Positions 1 to 9,739 of a DNA stretch of 64,000 nt are shown here, in pieces. Under the pieces are notes generated by a model that did not search any database, was not told the DNA's origin, and saw nothing but the letters and a program-made list of their open reading frames with translations. Position 1 is the first letter of the stretch. The number at the start of each line of letters is the position of its first letter. The stretch lies in NCBI RefSeq assembly GCF_019649055.1, contig NW_026570255.1, positions 1,054,001 through 1,118,000 on the forward strand, given 5' to 3'. The DNA is from Paramacrobiotus metropolitanus (lineage: Eukaryota; Tardigrada; Eutardigrada; Parachela; Macrobiotidae). A program made the position numbers and the translations under genes.

Positions 1-14
1 ACGTCCAGAAAGAA

Positions 15-857
15 GTGAATAGCATAATGCGGACAAACGCAATGTGGAAACCACACATCGAACGGTATCATTGGAACAGATATCGGACTTGGTTGTCATG
101 TGTGAAAAACTTCATTATGGGGAGAGGAAAATGGCTAAACCATTGGCAGCAACGTGTGGAGAATGGAATCCAAGATCCCTTCGACCCGGTAAAAACGGAA
201 CGGAAACTTGAAAGGGAAATGAATGAAGAGGTGCAGTTGTGGGAAGAAGCGAGGATAGAACTGTTCTGGGACTTCCGCATAAACCACATGTACAAAGGTC
301 AAGGGAGAACGGTTATATTCCCAACAGGACTTGGTACACCGGTATACGAATCGGTGGTGGTATTCTGTAAAGCACTCAAAGATGATAACTGGGAGATATT
401 CGACAAATACTGGAGGAAATTTGAAGCGGAGATTCCTACATTCGACATAAAAGAGATGCGAGAATTGCAAGTAACCCGGAAAAGAAGGTTACCGGGGTTG
501 ATAGAGAAGAAAAAGGTGACCTTTGCACAAGATCCAGATGGAGTGGACTACCCAGAACGAGGTGGTGACACGTGGTGCATGTATGAAACGATTCCGAGTG
601 ATGATTGGGTTACCGAAGAGCTGATGGCGAATTGCGTTTTCGTTGGTTCCAAACGACCAAAAGGTTACGAAGCGGTCCAAAAAGAAGCAGAGAAGGAAGA
701 GGCAGTTAAAGAGATAGCTGAAGGAGGATCGAATGAGACAGAAGAATCACACACGTCAGCTTTTAACATTGCAAAGATGTTAACGGACAGAGGAGAGATG
801 TGGAAGAAGTTTAAAGAGGAAGTTGAAAGGGTACCAAACAACAGCAAAACCCAGTAA
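15..857 (+). CDS. Gag-like structural protein of retroelement, partial
   Basis: An open frame continuing in from before the window, about 280 codons visible, rich in Trp, Lys and Glu and helical in character. It begins at a GTG in the supplied sequence, so the true start is upstream. I see no zinc knuckle (CCHC). Position directly upstream of the acidic ORF and RT ORF suggests the C-terminal part of gag. Assignment rests on position within the element, not on a recognised motif. Confidence 0.5.
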   Translation: MNSIMRTNAMWKPHIERYHWNRYRTWLSCVKNFIMGRGKWLNHWQQRVENGIQDPFDPVKTERKLEREMNEEVQLWEEARIELFWDFRINHMYKGQGRTVIFPTGLGTPVYESVVVFCKALKDDNWEIFDKYWRKFEAEIPTFDIKEMRELQVTRKRRLPGLIEKKKVTFAQDPDGVDYPERGGDTWCMYETIPSDDWVTEELMANCVFVGSKRPKGYEAVQKEAEKEEAVKEIAEGGSNETEESHTSAFNIAKMLTDRGEMWKKFKEEVERVPNNSKTQ

Positions 858-916
858 CAGAAGCAAAAAACGGGGAAAGGTCACTCGATAACGGTGAGGA
901 ATGTCCGCCAGTCGAG

Positions 917-1432
917 TTGACCGAAAAACCATTAATGAGCCTTGAAGAAATCGATGAACTGGAAAAATCAAAATCGGAAGAAGAAAGGTCAAACTCCGAC
1001 CAATCAGAAAGGTCATCAACAAGAATCCGGGTAGCAAGGAGTCATCCCAGAATCGCCGCACGAAATGGACGAAAGACAAAGGGAGCGGACAAACCTCTGC
1101 TCAAAAATCCGAAAGCGAAAAAACTTGGCGATTCGCGAGAAAACGAAAGTGACCTTTTACCAGAAGACGAAGGAGTTGATGAGCGTCCACTCGAAAAGGC
1201 TGACAAAGGTCAAGCCGCTGCACAAGAATACGAGAGCAGCGATTCGGACTCGGAATGGACGAGCTCAAGCGATAACTCAACGACTTCAGAAGATTCGGGA
1301 GTAAGTGACCTTTCAGAGCAGGAAGACTTATTGGACCTGGATGAAGATGATGAAGTGGACGAAGAAAAAGAAAAAGAGATAAAAGTCAGAAGACTGAAAA
1401 TAGAAAGCAAGGCTTTCGAAAGATGTGATTAA
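917..1432 (+). CDS. Acidic Ser/Asp/Glu-rich retroelement ORF
   Basis: A 171-codon frame made largely of Ser, Glu, Asp and Lys, with a strongly acidic C-terminal half. It lies between the gag-like frame and the RT frame and overlaps the latter by a few bases. No aspartic protease motif (D-S/T-G) is visible, so the usual pol protease is missing here or lies in lost sequence. It may be a gag-pol linker; function unknown. Confidence 0.4.
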   Translation: MTEKPLMSLEEIDELEKSKSEEERSNSDQSERSSTRIRVARSHPRIAARNGRKTKGADKPLLKNPKAKKLGDSRENESDLLPEDEGVDERPLEKADKGQAAAQEYESSDSDSEWTSSSDNSTTSEDSGVSDLSEQEDLLDLDEDDEVDEEKEKEIKVRRLKIESKAFERCD

Positions 1433-3383
1433 AGTTTACAGTGACCAACGAATCAAATTGAAACCGTCAAACTGCACACGGGTAAAGGTCAAGATGGGAA
1501 AATATGCACCGGCTCAAAACAAGCTGATGTTCACACCGGTCCCACAAGTTGAAACTGATGTGCAACCGTTGGCAGGAGTGACGGACCATAGAGGAAAATA
1601 TTTCGAAATCGTAATCGCGAATCACAGTAGCAAATACCAAATCGTGAAGAAAAATCAGCTTCTCGGCTACGTTGAACCGTATGAACATATGGAGAATGTA
1701 AAGGTCAATGCTGGGACAGTAAAGAACGTACTCGAAGACCCAGAGGTGGATGATACGACGAAAGCAGAATTGACAAAGATAATTGGAAATCTGAAACTAG
1801 GACCTGACCTAACTGAGGAACAAAAGAACGACGTGTATAACGCGTTCTGGGAATTCTGGAAGGTCTTACCGACATCAAAGAAACCGTATGGAGACGTGAA
1901 AGGAGTCACTCACGTAATTGATACGGGAGATGCGAAACCAGTTAAATGTAACCCGGCCAGAACGAGTTGGACAGGCCGCGAGTTTATAACGAAGCATATA
2001 GAAGAGATGTTGGCACAAGATGTGATCGAACCGTCAGACGCCGAGTGGAGCTTTCCAGTCGTGCTGGCAAAGAAAAATGGCGACGGAACAATGGGAACAA
2101 GATTTTGTGTCAACTACATCATGCTGAATAAGTTAACGAGAAAGAACAATTATCCGTTACTGAATCCGGACGAGTTGCTTGATGCGTGTGCAGGCAATAA
2201 ATACTACGGAAAAATGGACCTGCAAAGCGGATTCTGGCAGATCCCAATGGATCCAGCGTCAATCAACAAGACGACCTTTGTAACGCAAGATGGAATGTAT
2301 CGATTTAAAAGAATGCCATTTGGAGTCTGCAACGGACCAGCAACATTCCAATTGTGCATGGATAAAGTACTGTCGAAAGCAAAAAGAAAAGGTTGCGTTT
2401 TCGGGTACATTGATGACGTTATTTTCGCCGGAAAAACTTGGGCGATCTTCATGCAGAATTTGAGAAATGAATTGATGAGCCTAGTCGAAGCGGGATTTAC
2501 AATAAAGCCAACGAAATGTGAATTTGGAATGAGACAAATGGGATTTCTGGGGCATATACTCAGTGAAGACGGAATCAGAATGGATCCGGAAAAGGTCACC
2601 GCAGTATCCGAATTCAAACGACCTCACACTGAACGACAATTAAGGTCATTCCTTGGACTGGCGAACTATTACCGCAAGTTCATAATGGGATATGCACAAA
2701 AGACTTGCCATTTGTACGAACTGTTGAGACAAGATAAACAAGTGAAGAAGGACTGGACAAAGGTGCACGAAGAGGAATTCAACAGTCTGAAACAACTGTT
2801 ATGCGAAGGTCCAGTATTGGCGAAATTTGACCCGGCAAAGCCGACCGTTATTGAATGTGACGCGAGTAAAGAGGGAATCGGAGCGGTATTATCTCAAGAT
2901 GGCCACCCGATCGCATATGCGAGTCGCGTGTTACATGGAGCTGAAAGAAATTACGGCGTAACGGAATGGGAATGTCTGGCGGTAGTGTTTGCTGTCAGAA
3001 AATTCAAGCCGTTTATTGATTATGCGGAATTTACTGTAAGAACGGACCACCAGGCGCTGACCAACCTATTGAGTTCGGAAACGAATAAAGTTGGAATGAA
3101 CCCGCGTTTGACGAGATGGGCAATGGCGCTGCAAGGTCACCAATTCAAAATCGAGTATAAGCGGGGAAAGTATTGTGACAATGCGGACGCGTTATCAAGA
3201 GCGCCGATCGAAGGGCCAACGTGTCAAGAGGAAGAATTCGACGAGATTCCAAACTTTGAAGATTATAAGAAAGAATTCGACACGAAAGAACCAGCAATTG
3301 AAATTGGACAGCTGTTCCTACAGATGGTGGAACAGAGAAAAACGCTTAAAGGTCACTTCAGCTACGGCGAACGAGTCGGCTGA
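1425..3383 (+). CDS. Retroelement pol fragment: reverse transcriptase and RNase H
   Basis: 652 codons. Residues about 1-130 are the beta-rich segment often found before RT in gypsy elements. RT follows: the palm catalytic motif is F-G-Y-I-D-D at about residue 328, with upstream D-L-Q-S-G-F-W and M-P-F-G-V-C-N-G-P-A-T-F blocks and downstream G-F-L-G-H and F-L-G-L-A-N-Y-Y-R-K-F. RNase H begins at about residue 480 with E-C-D-A-S and contains T-E-W-E-C-L-A-V and R-T-D-H-Q-A-L blocks, ending with N-A-D-A-L-S-R. The frame stops at 3381-3383; related sequence continues in another frame, indicating a shift near 3.36 kb. The annotated start is arbitrary because pol is normally made by read-through or frameshift. 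Confidence 0.9.
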   Translation: MIKVYSDQRIKLKPSNCTRVKVKMGKYAPAQNKLMFTPVPQVETDVQPLAGVTDHRGKYFEIVIANHSSKYQIVKKNQLLGYVEPYEHMENVKVNAGTVKNVLEDPEVDDTTKAELTKIIGNLKLGPDLTEEQKNDVYNAFWEFWKVLPTSKKPYGDVKGVTHVIDTGDAKPVKCNPARTSWTGREFITKHIEEMLAQDVIEPSDAEWSFPVVLAKKNGDGTMGTRFCVNYIMLNKLTRKNNYPLLNPDELLDACAGNKYYGKMDLQSGFWQIPMDPASINKTTFVTQDGMYRFKRMPFGVCNGPATFQLCMDKVLSKAKRKGCVFGYIDDVIFAGKTWAIFMQNLRNELMSLVEAGFTIKPTKCEFGMRQMGFLGHILSEDGIRMDPEKVTAVSEFKRPHTERQLRSFLGLANYYRKFIMGYAQKTCHLYELLRQDKQVKKDWTKVHEEEFNSLKQLLCEGPVLAKFDPAKPTVIECDASKEGIGAVLSQDGHPIAYASRVLHGAERNYGVTEWECLAVVFAVRKFKPFIDYAEFTVRTDHQALTNLLSSETNKVGMNPRLTRWAMALQGHQFKIEYKRGKYCDNADALSRAPIEGPTCQEEEFDEIPNFEDYKKEFDTKEPAIEIGQLFLQMVEQRKTLKGHFSYGERVG

Positions 3384-3971
3384 AAACGAAGCAAAAGTGA
3401 ACCGGGTGAAAAGCTGGTTACCCACCAATAGCGATTTAAAGGTCACCGGACTTGACGCAGAATCGAAAGCTCAAAACCAAAAGGTCACGGAACGTGATGA
3501 AATACCGGAGAATAGAGATGACCTTTGGGAAACGGACAAAGTGACACAGGCGTTGAACGAATGCCCGATCAAGTTGTTGAGATTCCCAAAACAGACGAAA
3601 AAGAGATACAAACCGCTACCACGCTGCAAGGTCATCAAGGACTGGAATGAACTCAGCACAGCGACAGTCCGCATTGTCAACCTGCAAGGTGATGAGGAAG
3701 GGGAAGATGACTCGAACTTGCAGTTGCGAAATAAACAGTTAAAGGACCCCCATCTGGCAATGATAATAGACGAGTTGGAACATCTACCAGACGCGGAAAC
3801 AAGATCGAAATTTGAAGTGCATTACCAGTTATGGAATGGCATGCTGTACCGAGTAAAGGATAAAAATGGGAAACTTGAAAGGTCATATGTGGTGCCATTG
3901 TCAATGCGAAGACCGATAATCCACGCATTGCACGACGAGAAAGCGGCAGGACATTTGGGATTCGAAAAGAC
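3384..3971 (+). pseudogene. Pol linker and 5' half of integrase zinc domain, out of frame with RT
   Basis: The coding-like sequence continues in a second frame (the open frame spans about 3175-4050). It reads as a charged linker and then a segment ending H-A-L-H-D-E-K-A-A-G-H-L-G-F-E-K, which carries the two histidines of the integrase H2C2 zinc-binding domain. The matching cysteines (C-Q-G-C) are only found after the hAT insertion, at about 4.88 kb. The frame change relative to RT may be decay or an unusual recoding site; the other breaks favour decay. Confidence 0.6.
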
Positions 3972-3979
3972 GTTGACAG

Positions 3980-4805
3980 TAGGGTTGTTAACGGTGCGGT
4001 TTTTTACCAGTGCACCGGTGCAATTAGAAAAAATTGCGGTGCGATTTTGAAAAACAAATTGGTACAAGCGGTGCGGTTTTTGAGAAAAACCGCACCGGCG
4101 CACACCGGTGCGTTTGGGAAACCGCGTTGACGTACACCGGTTAACCACCGGTTAATCGACGATATTCCTAAATTCATAATTATCATAAATAATACTTATG
4201 CGATGACGCTGCAAGCTGTGCACACGCCCACGGGAAGCACGGGCTGTGACGATCGTACGTCTCAAAATCGTATGAAAACTGACAAGTACAGTACTCAGTG
4301 CTCACTCACACTCCCTACTCCCTAGTTTCAACTTGTAGCTGCTGCAGCAACCGGGTTGCCATAAGAAAGAAAATGCGTAGCACTGCTGCGCAAGAACAAG
4401 ACAGCTTGATTTTCCACGCTCTACATTGAGTTTGTTTTCGTCACAGAAATTCTTAGAGAATTTGTTTTCGATATTTTACGTTTCGTGACAGTTTTGCTAC
4501 GACTGGATACATCCTGCTAGTCTGCTAGTGATGCCCTTAGAAGGCTTAACGCTAGCAGTGTCAAAAGGTTCTGGAAATTGATAAGTAATAAAATCGGTAA
4601 TTTGTTGCTTGTTCGGCAACTAAAGTGCGCTACACCGGTGTAAACCGGTGCGGTGCGGTGTGAAAAATTGCGGTGCGATTTTGATTTTTCACCGCACCGT
4701 TTGGTGCGGTTTTCCCTTTACACCGGTAAGGTAAGTGCGATTTCTTGCACAAAACCGCACCGACGGCACACCGGTGTACACCGCACCGCACCGTTAACAA
4801 CCCTA
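3980..4805. mobile_element. hAT-type non-autonomous transposon (MITE) inserted in pol
   Basis: An 826-bp insert with terminal inverted repeats: left end TAGGGTTGTTAACGGTGCGG, right end the reverse complement, ending ACCCTA. It is flanked by an 8-bp direct duplication GTTGACAG at 3972-3979 and 4806-4813. An 8-bp target duplication and a TAGGG terminus are hallmarks of the hAT superfamily. No transposase frame is present. Subterminal regions repeat GTGCGGTTTT and ACACCGGTGT many times in both orientations, as expected of transposase-binding sites. Removing the insert and one duplication joins the host gene in frame, so it entered an already integrated or replicating retroelement. Confidence 0.9.
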
Positions 4806-4813
4806 GTTGACAG

Positions 4814-5841
4814 CAATCCGACTACAATATTATTGGCATCGAATGAGCACAGACGTGAAGAATTACATAACTGCCTGTCAAGGATGTCAATTTCGTAAGA
4901 CACCAAGGAAATGCCCGCCGGGTAAATTACAAGAAATAAAGGTCGGACACCCGTTCTTCCGGGTCTACGCGGACTTGAAAGGACCACTGCTACCAACGAA
5001 GAAACGGGGATATAAGTACATAGCGGTGTTCATCGATCAGCTGACGAAATACGTGATTGCCGTACCAATGAAGACGGCTACAGCCAAAGAATTTGCAAAG
5101 GTGTTCGTAAAGCACGTGATATTGGTACACGGAGCACCGCACATCCTACATACGGATCGTGGACGGCACTTTACGGCCGAGGTGTTGACAAAGGTCACCA
5201 ATGTGTTTAAGATTAAACACACATTTGGAACAGCATACCATCCAGAGGGCCAAGGCCAAGTCGAAAGACAGATGCAGACGATTGCGGACGGCTTGGCGCA
5301 ATACTTGAAAGCGGGAAACGAAAGAAAGTTCAACAAGTACCTTCCATACGTCATTTCGGCGATGAACAGAGTTGTACACGCCACGACCGGATATTCAGCA
5401 TATTATATGCTGCACGGCAGAGAAATGACCATGCCGGAGGATGTGGTCACAAAAACGAATATCCCAGACGATTATGGGACCCCAGATGAATGGGTGGAGA
5501 CCATGAAAAAGAGTTTGACCTTTGCCGAAGAAGTGGCGAGATGCAACATCAAAGACGCTTACGAAAAAAATGCGGAAATTTACAATAAGAAGAAGTCGGA
5601 CCCGAATTTCAAAGTAGGCGACTTGGTACTCATACGTCTCCCGAAGGATACGAAACCAGGGAAGAAGGAAAACCAGTCCGACTTTAAAGCAAAATATGAT
5701 AAAGTGTGGAAAATTCTTAGCTTTCCAAAATTCTTAGCTTTCCAGCGAAATGCAACGTTAAAGATGCTTACGAAAAGAATGCAGAGATATATAATAAGAG
5801 GAAGTCAGAACCGAATTTCAAGGTGGGTGACTTTGTGTTGA
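4814..5841 (+). pseudogene. Integrase segment of pol (3' part, after hAT insertion)
   Basis: Begins in the zinc domain with the C-Q-G-C cysteine pair, then the catalytic core. The DDE residues can be seen: Asp in Y-A-D-L-K-G-P, Asp in H-T-D-R-G-R-H-F, Glu in G-Q-G-Q-V-E-R-Q. A GPY/F-like C-terminal region with K-V-G-D-L-V-L-I-R follows. The frame ends at 5841 after running into the second, out-of-frame copy of its own C-terminal segment. The zinc domain's histidine half is separated from it by the hAT insert, so no whole integrase can be read here. Confidence 0.85.
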
Positions 5842-5945
5842 TACGACTTCCAAAGGATACGAAACAAGGAAAGAAAGAGAACCAATCGGACTTTAAATCG
5901 AAATATGACAAAGTATGGAAGATTCTCAGTTTCCCGCGAGCAAAC
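5541..5945 (+). repeat. Diverged tandem duplication of the integrase C-terminal segment
   Basis: A block at about 5541-5730 is repeated at about 5755-5945 with many substitutions: both encode the Y-E-K-N-A-E-I-Y-N-K start and the K-V-G-D-L/F-V-L-I-R-L-P-K-D-T core. The unit is about 213 bp. Between them a short direct repeat of AATTCTTAGCTTTCC marks the junction. The second copy is in a different frame from the first. Confidence 0.85.
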
Positions 5946-6344
5946 GAAGCGGAGGTCATTGAACAGAACCCGAAGAAAGAAGCAGACTTAAAGGCGGTTT
6001 CGATCGACCGATTAAAACCATGGCATCCCCCATTACCGGATGAAGAAAAAGGAACGATAGAACGAGTAACAGAGCGTACTCAAAAAGACTCGGAGAAATC
6101 TTTTTTCAAACCACCTCTGCTACCCGAAATGGAAAAAGCTGAATGCGAGCACGCTCCGAAAAACGACACGAGCCAACTTTTCGAAGCACGCTCTCTGCTA
6201 CCGGATACGAGCGGAGACAAACCGAAAAAGAAGAGAGGAAGAAAAAGGAAAGAAGATAAAGATTTCGAAACAGCAGTTACAATTAAGTTAAACACGGAAG
6301 CTGGAAATTTGGCAGAAAGGTCACCAGAACTGAAGATGAAGTAG
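5823..6344 (+). CDS. Basic C-terminal tail of retroelement pol (second copy frame)
   Basis: 173 codons starting inside the second copy of the integrase C-terminal segment and ending in a Lys/Arg-rich tail with the run K-P-K-K-K-R-G-R-K-R-K. This could act as a nuclear localisation or nucleic-acid binding tail if expressed as an extension of integrase. The frame ends at 6344, followed by sequence that is open in other frames and then becomes non-coding. Confidence 0.45.
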   Translation: MGDFVLIRLPKDTKQGKKENQSDFKSKYDKVWKILSFPRANEAEVIEQNPKKEADLKAVSIDRLKPWHPPLPDEEKGTIERVTERTQKDSEKSFFKPPLLPEMEKAECEHAPKNDTSQLFEARSLLPDTSGDKPKKKRGRKRKEDKDFETAVTIKLNTEAGNLAERSPELKMK

Positions 6345-6689
6345 CCGAACGCGCTTCGCAAAAAGAACTTGAACCGAACCAAGATCCTTTTTTCGAACCA
6401 CGCACTGCTACCGACAATGAGAAAGACCTCATAAAAAAGAGAAAAGAAGAGATAGAAGCGGTCAAATCGAAAGCTGAACAATTGGGCCGTGATATAGCGA
6501 AAGCAATCGATGAGCGAAAGGTAAAACAGAAGAAGAAGAAACTAACTCCCACAGAATTGCTCACCCAGAAAGGTGAAGTGGAAGATGCGGCCGACAAAGA
6601 ACTCCTTGATCGGATAACTAAAGGACGCAGAGATATTAATCCGAAAAATTAGATTAACGGGAGTTTACGATACTAGGAATGGAAGTTTG

Positions 6690-8050
6690 GAAGGTGTAAA
6701 GGTCATACGAAGTATAGTGGAAGGTCACCAAACTCGGACGAAAAGTCATCAAAAACGTTAAAAGGTCATCGAAACAGACGTCAGAAAGGTCATCATGGAT
6801 GAAACGTCAACAGAAAGGTCTCCCAGTCAAAAGGTCATCAGACTCTGACTGAATCATACGAGAGAAGCGAAAGGTTATCGAAAAGTCGAGATACTCCGAC
6901 CGAAATTCAAATGAAAAGGTCACGAAAGTCCGGAATCTTCAGAAATTATCGTCCAGTCGAAAGGTCATCGGACTCTGACTGAAGTACAAAATGAAGTGCA
7001 AACGTCGATTGAAGCAAAAGCGGAAGAAGGTCAATCGAAAGGTTAAGAGACTCGGGCAGAAATCCAAATGGAACAGCCAAAAGGTCACGAAAGATCTGGA
7101 TCAGCAAAAATGAAAGGTCACCAGACGAGATTGTGAAGCCGGATCACCGAAGTCCATAAGGTCAAGTGACTAACGAACCAAAGGTCAAGCGCAAATAAAC
7201 CTAAAGGTCAATTGTCAAATGAACCAAGTGTCAAGTGAAACGTCAAGTGACAGACCAACTGAAAGGTCACGGGAATTGGTCAGAAAAAGACGAATAACCT
7301 AAAGGTCAAGAGACGTATGGAACCGTGGAAGAGGAAGCGCAACCTAAAGGTCAAGAGATTTCCGCGTCTACGGAACAACTGAAAGACCATGAAACTTCGG
7401 AAGAAGGGGAGAAAGAAAAGGTCATGCTCCCCATGGAAAAAGCGGCAGCAGATGCGGAAAGCGATTCGGCGCGTCAAGTGTTTCAGAAATCCTTGAAAGA
7501 GGCTACGGGAACGGAGAAACCGAAAGGTCACGAGACCTTGCCGCAAGAAGAGAAGAATAATGAGCCGAAATTGGCCCAGTCATCATTGGCATCGTTGGCG
7601 AAGTTGAAGATTGTTGAAACAGAGAGCCAGGAAATCGACCCAACGGACTCGGCATTATCCCCCCAGAAACCGGATGCTAGCGGTATACCAGCGAGAAACG
7701 TACCGGTGTACATACTACCGGGGCACAACAATAAAAATTCGTGAGGGCGGCCATAACTGATGCGGCCATGGATATTATCGTCGGAACAAACGCAGTGACG
7801 TTGAATGACCTTTTGAACTGCATGGCTGTCTGACTTTGATATGTTCAAACTGAATATCGGAAAGGATGGAAAGTAAATCAGAAACTCTGTTGAATGTTTG
7901 ATTAACGACGGAGCACTTGAACTGGCGTAAACGACAAAACGTGAAAGGTCACCGCGTTAGAATGAAGCAAATGACCTTAATGATGTAACGAAAAAGGTCA
8001 CGAAAGGTCATCAGAAGCGAATATCATGGTTAAGTATAAAGGTCACGTAA
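6690..8050 (+). repeat. Dense array of AAGGTCA motifs in retroelement 3' region
   Basis: About 24 copies of AAGGTCA on the plus strand within 1.4 kb, most preceded by A (AAAGGTCA), spaced irregularly at roughly 20-90 bp; examples start near 6702, 6721, 6763, 6785, 6828, 6915, 6958, 7027, 7081, 7113, 7158, 7180, 7203, 7261, 7302, 7346, 7418, 7525, 7945, 7993 and 8039. The spacer sequence is itself loosely repetitive (GAAACGTCA, TCATCGGACTCTGAC). AAAGGTCA is the known binding octamer of NR4A-type nuclear receptors; binding here is not shown. Confidence 0.85.
7325..7744 (+). CDS. Glu/Lys-rich retroelement ORF, unrecognised
   Basis: A 139-codon frame of low complexity (Glu, Lys, Gln, Ala) within the AAGGTCA-rich region. 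Where the motif falls in frame it encodes Lys-Gly-His or Lys-Gly-Gln. It may be a relic of a third ORF or chance openness of purine-rich repeats; there is no recognised domain. Low support as a gene. Confidence 0.25.
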   Translation: MEEEAQPKGQEISASTEQLKDHETSEEGEKEKVMLPMEKAAADAESDSARQVFQKSLKEATGTEKPKGHETLPQEEKNNEPKLAQSSLASLAKLKIVETESQEIDPTDSALSPQKPDASGIPARNVPVYILPGHNNKNS

Positions 8051-8129
8051 CATGTTAACTTAAACTGCATTCGTGTAATTGTTGTTTTCAGCGTTTATAG
8101 CACAGAATCAGAAGAAAGAAATCATGTGG

Positions 8130-8605
8130 AAAGTGTTTGGGGTTAAAATTGATTCGGTCACCAAAGCCGGCCCCAAAGGAGTTGCTACGGCAGTTAGCCG
8201 GCTCTCCTCTCTAAGCGATTCAGTGTTATAAATAAACTAGAGAAACTACGGTAATCAAGCCGGATCTCTTGAAGACGAAGGGGGCCAGAAGCGGCGGAAA
8301 AGAGAAAGACAACAGGTGGAAATATTAATGGGGTAGACTTGATGCGGCAGTCAGCCGGCCTCATTAGAGTTGCTACGGTAAACTATGCCGGCAATCTCTC
8401 CAAGCGACTCAGTGTTATAAATCAACGAGAGAAGCAGCGGTAATCAAGCCAGACCTCTCGTACCGAAGGTGGGCCACAAGCGGCGAACAAGAGTCAAAGA
8501 TTAAATGTGGAAGCGTCGTGGGGTAAATTTAATGCGGTAGTTAGCCGGCCCCATCAGAGATGTTACGGTAAACTCTGCCGGCACTCTGGCCGCTCAAGGC
8601 ATGTT
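8130..8605 (+). repeat. Three tandem copies of a ~190-bp repeat
   Basis: Units begin at about 8137, 8328 and 8519 (the third is partial). Each carries, in order, a block like TACGGCAGTTAGCCGGC, the segment CAGTGTTATAAAT, AGAGAAG(C)-ACGGTAATCAAGCC, then GGGCCA-AAGCGGCG. The same TACGGCAGTTAACCGGC-type blocks recur on the minus strand at 61.6-62.1 kb in the second element. TATAAAT in each unit resembles a TATA box, so the units could be promoter-bearing repeats. Confidence 0.8.
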
Positions 8606-9735
8606 GAAGTTGGATGTGCGACGGAAAGGTCAAATCGAAAGTTTTACCAGGGAGGCAAGCGAAGAAATGCTTGACGGCCGCAGAAAATTGGCTAAGTTCC
8701 TCCATGACCTTTGATGGAAGTTTGAAGAGAAGTCGGATGACCCCGCTCAAGAGAGTCACCGTATCAGAATTTAAGTCGCATGACCTTTTGGGACCATTAA
8801 CCCAATACGAGTCGCACATCCCGGATCATCTCAACAAAGGATGACCTTTACCAGGGAGGAAGCGATCTACGCTTGTCTTCATTGACGTCCCTCCATGACC
8901 TTTTATGGATCTCATTTGAAAGTCGTACAATTGATACGCACCATATTCCAAAGATTGAAGCAGTATTCCTAAGTCGTACTTGATACGCACCTTATTCTCA
9001 AGCGGATTGTGATGAAAAGTCGCACTAAGGATGCGCGGAATTGCTCAACAGAGCGGAATGGGCCAAAGTGCGGAAAACGGTGGACAGGACCTGTGACCTT
9101 TACGAGTCAGAAATGGAGGATCCTAGTCTACATTGATTAATTGCTTTTGTTGATCTGTTTAACTGTTGATCTGTTTTGTATTAGAATTGATATGGAATAG
9201 TATTTTGATACAGATCTCTTTATTTCACATTGTGCATTTGGAGTTGATGTGATAAATGGAATAAGAGAATTTGATGTTTTGAGCACGCACAGACACCGGC
9301 GATCGTCTCTTCGTGGATTCGGGAGTGTGTCCAGCCTCAACGGAGCTCGGCATCCCCCCAGAGGCATGTGAGACAAGGCTTCACTAGCGTTCACGTCCGT
9401 GGCGCTAGGCGCTACGCCTTTGGATTACGGTCTGTGTTGTGTCTCGCTCTGATTGGCTTGAGTTGTGTCAGCGGGCGCGGCATAGCACGTGCTGCACACT
9501 GTAGAATTGGCTCTACGATTGACGATCGAGCTGCGCCGATCATTATGTTGATTTCTGTTGTGCAGATTTTCAATATTATTAAAGTTATCAATTAGCGGTG
9601 CGACGTCTTGTGTTTCCGCATAGCTCGCAATACATATCGCATTGCTCGCTCCACGGGATCTATTCCGTTTAGGTCGCCATCTCTGGATCACAGTTGGATC
9701 TAGCATTAGAACGCTGTTGCGCCCCAACACCAATG
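8600..9735 (+). mobile_element. 3' terminal (LTR-like) region of retroelement 1
   Basis: Non-coding. It is homologous in order to the minus strand of about 61.4-60.6 kb: shared blocks include AAGCAGTATTCCTAA, GGACAGGACC-TGTGACCTTTACGAGTC, GGAGCTCGGCATCCC and CCAGAGGCAT. TGACCTT appears repeatedly, so the motif orientation is opposite to that of the internal region. The right edge is placed after GCCCCAACACC at about 9730 where similarity is lost; a definite CA terminus was not proved. Confidence 0.6.
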
Positions 9736-9739
9736 GGCG

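Larger units (their letters stand above)
1..9735 (+). mobile_element. Ty3/gypsy-type LTR retrotransposon, 5' truncated by the window, decayed
   Basis: Segments in order: gag-like ORF, acidic linker, reverse transcriptase with RNase H, a frame-shifted linker, integrase, a basic C-terminal tail, then about 3.3 kb of mostly non-coding sequence. The order RT, RNase H, integrase is that of Ty3/gypsy elements. It is not functional as read: the frame changes at about 3.36 kb, a hAT-type element splits the integrase zinc domain, and the integrase C-terminus is duplicated out of frame. The last ~1.1 kb matches, in inverted orientation, the terminal part of the element at 60.6-64 kb, which supports it being the 3' LTR/terminal region. 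The 5' LTR and primer-binding site lie outside the window; the right border is approximate. Confidence 0.85.
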
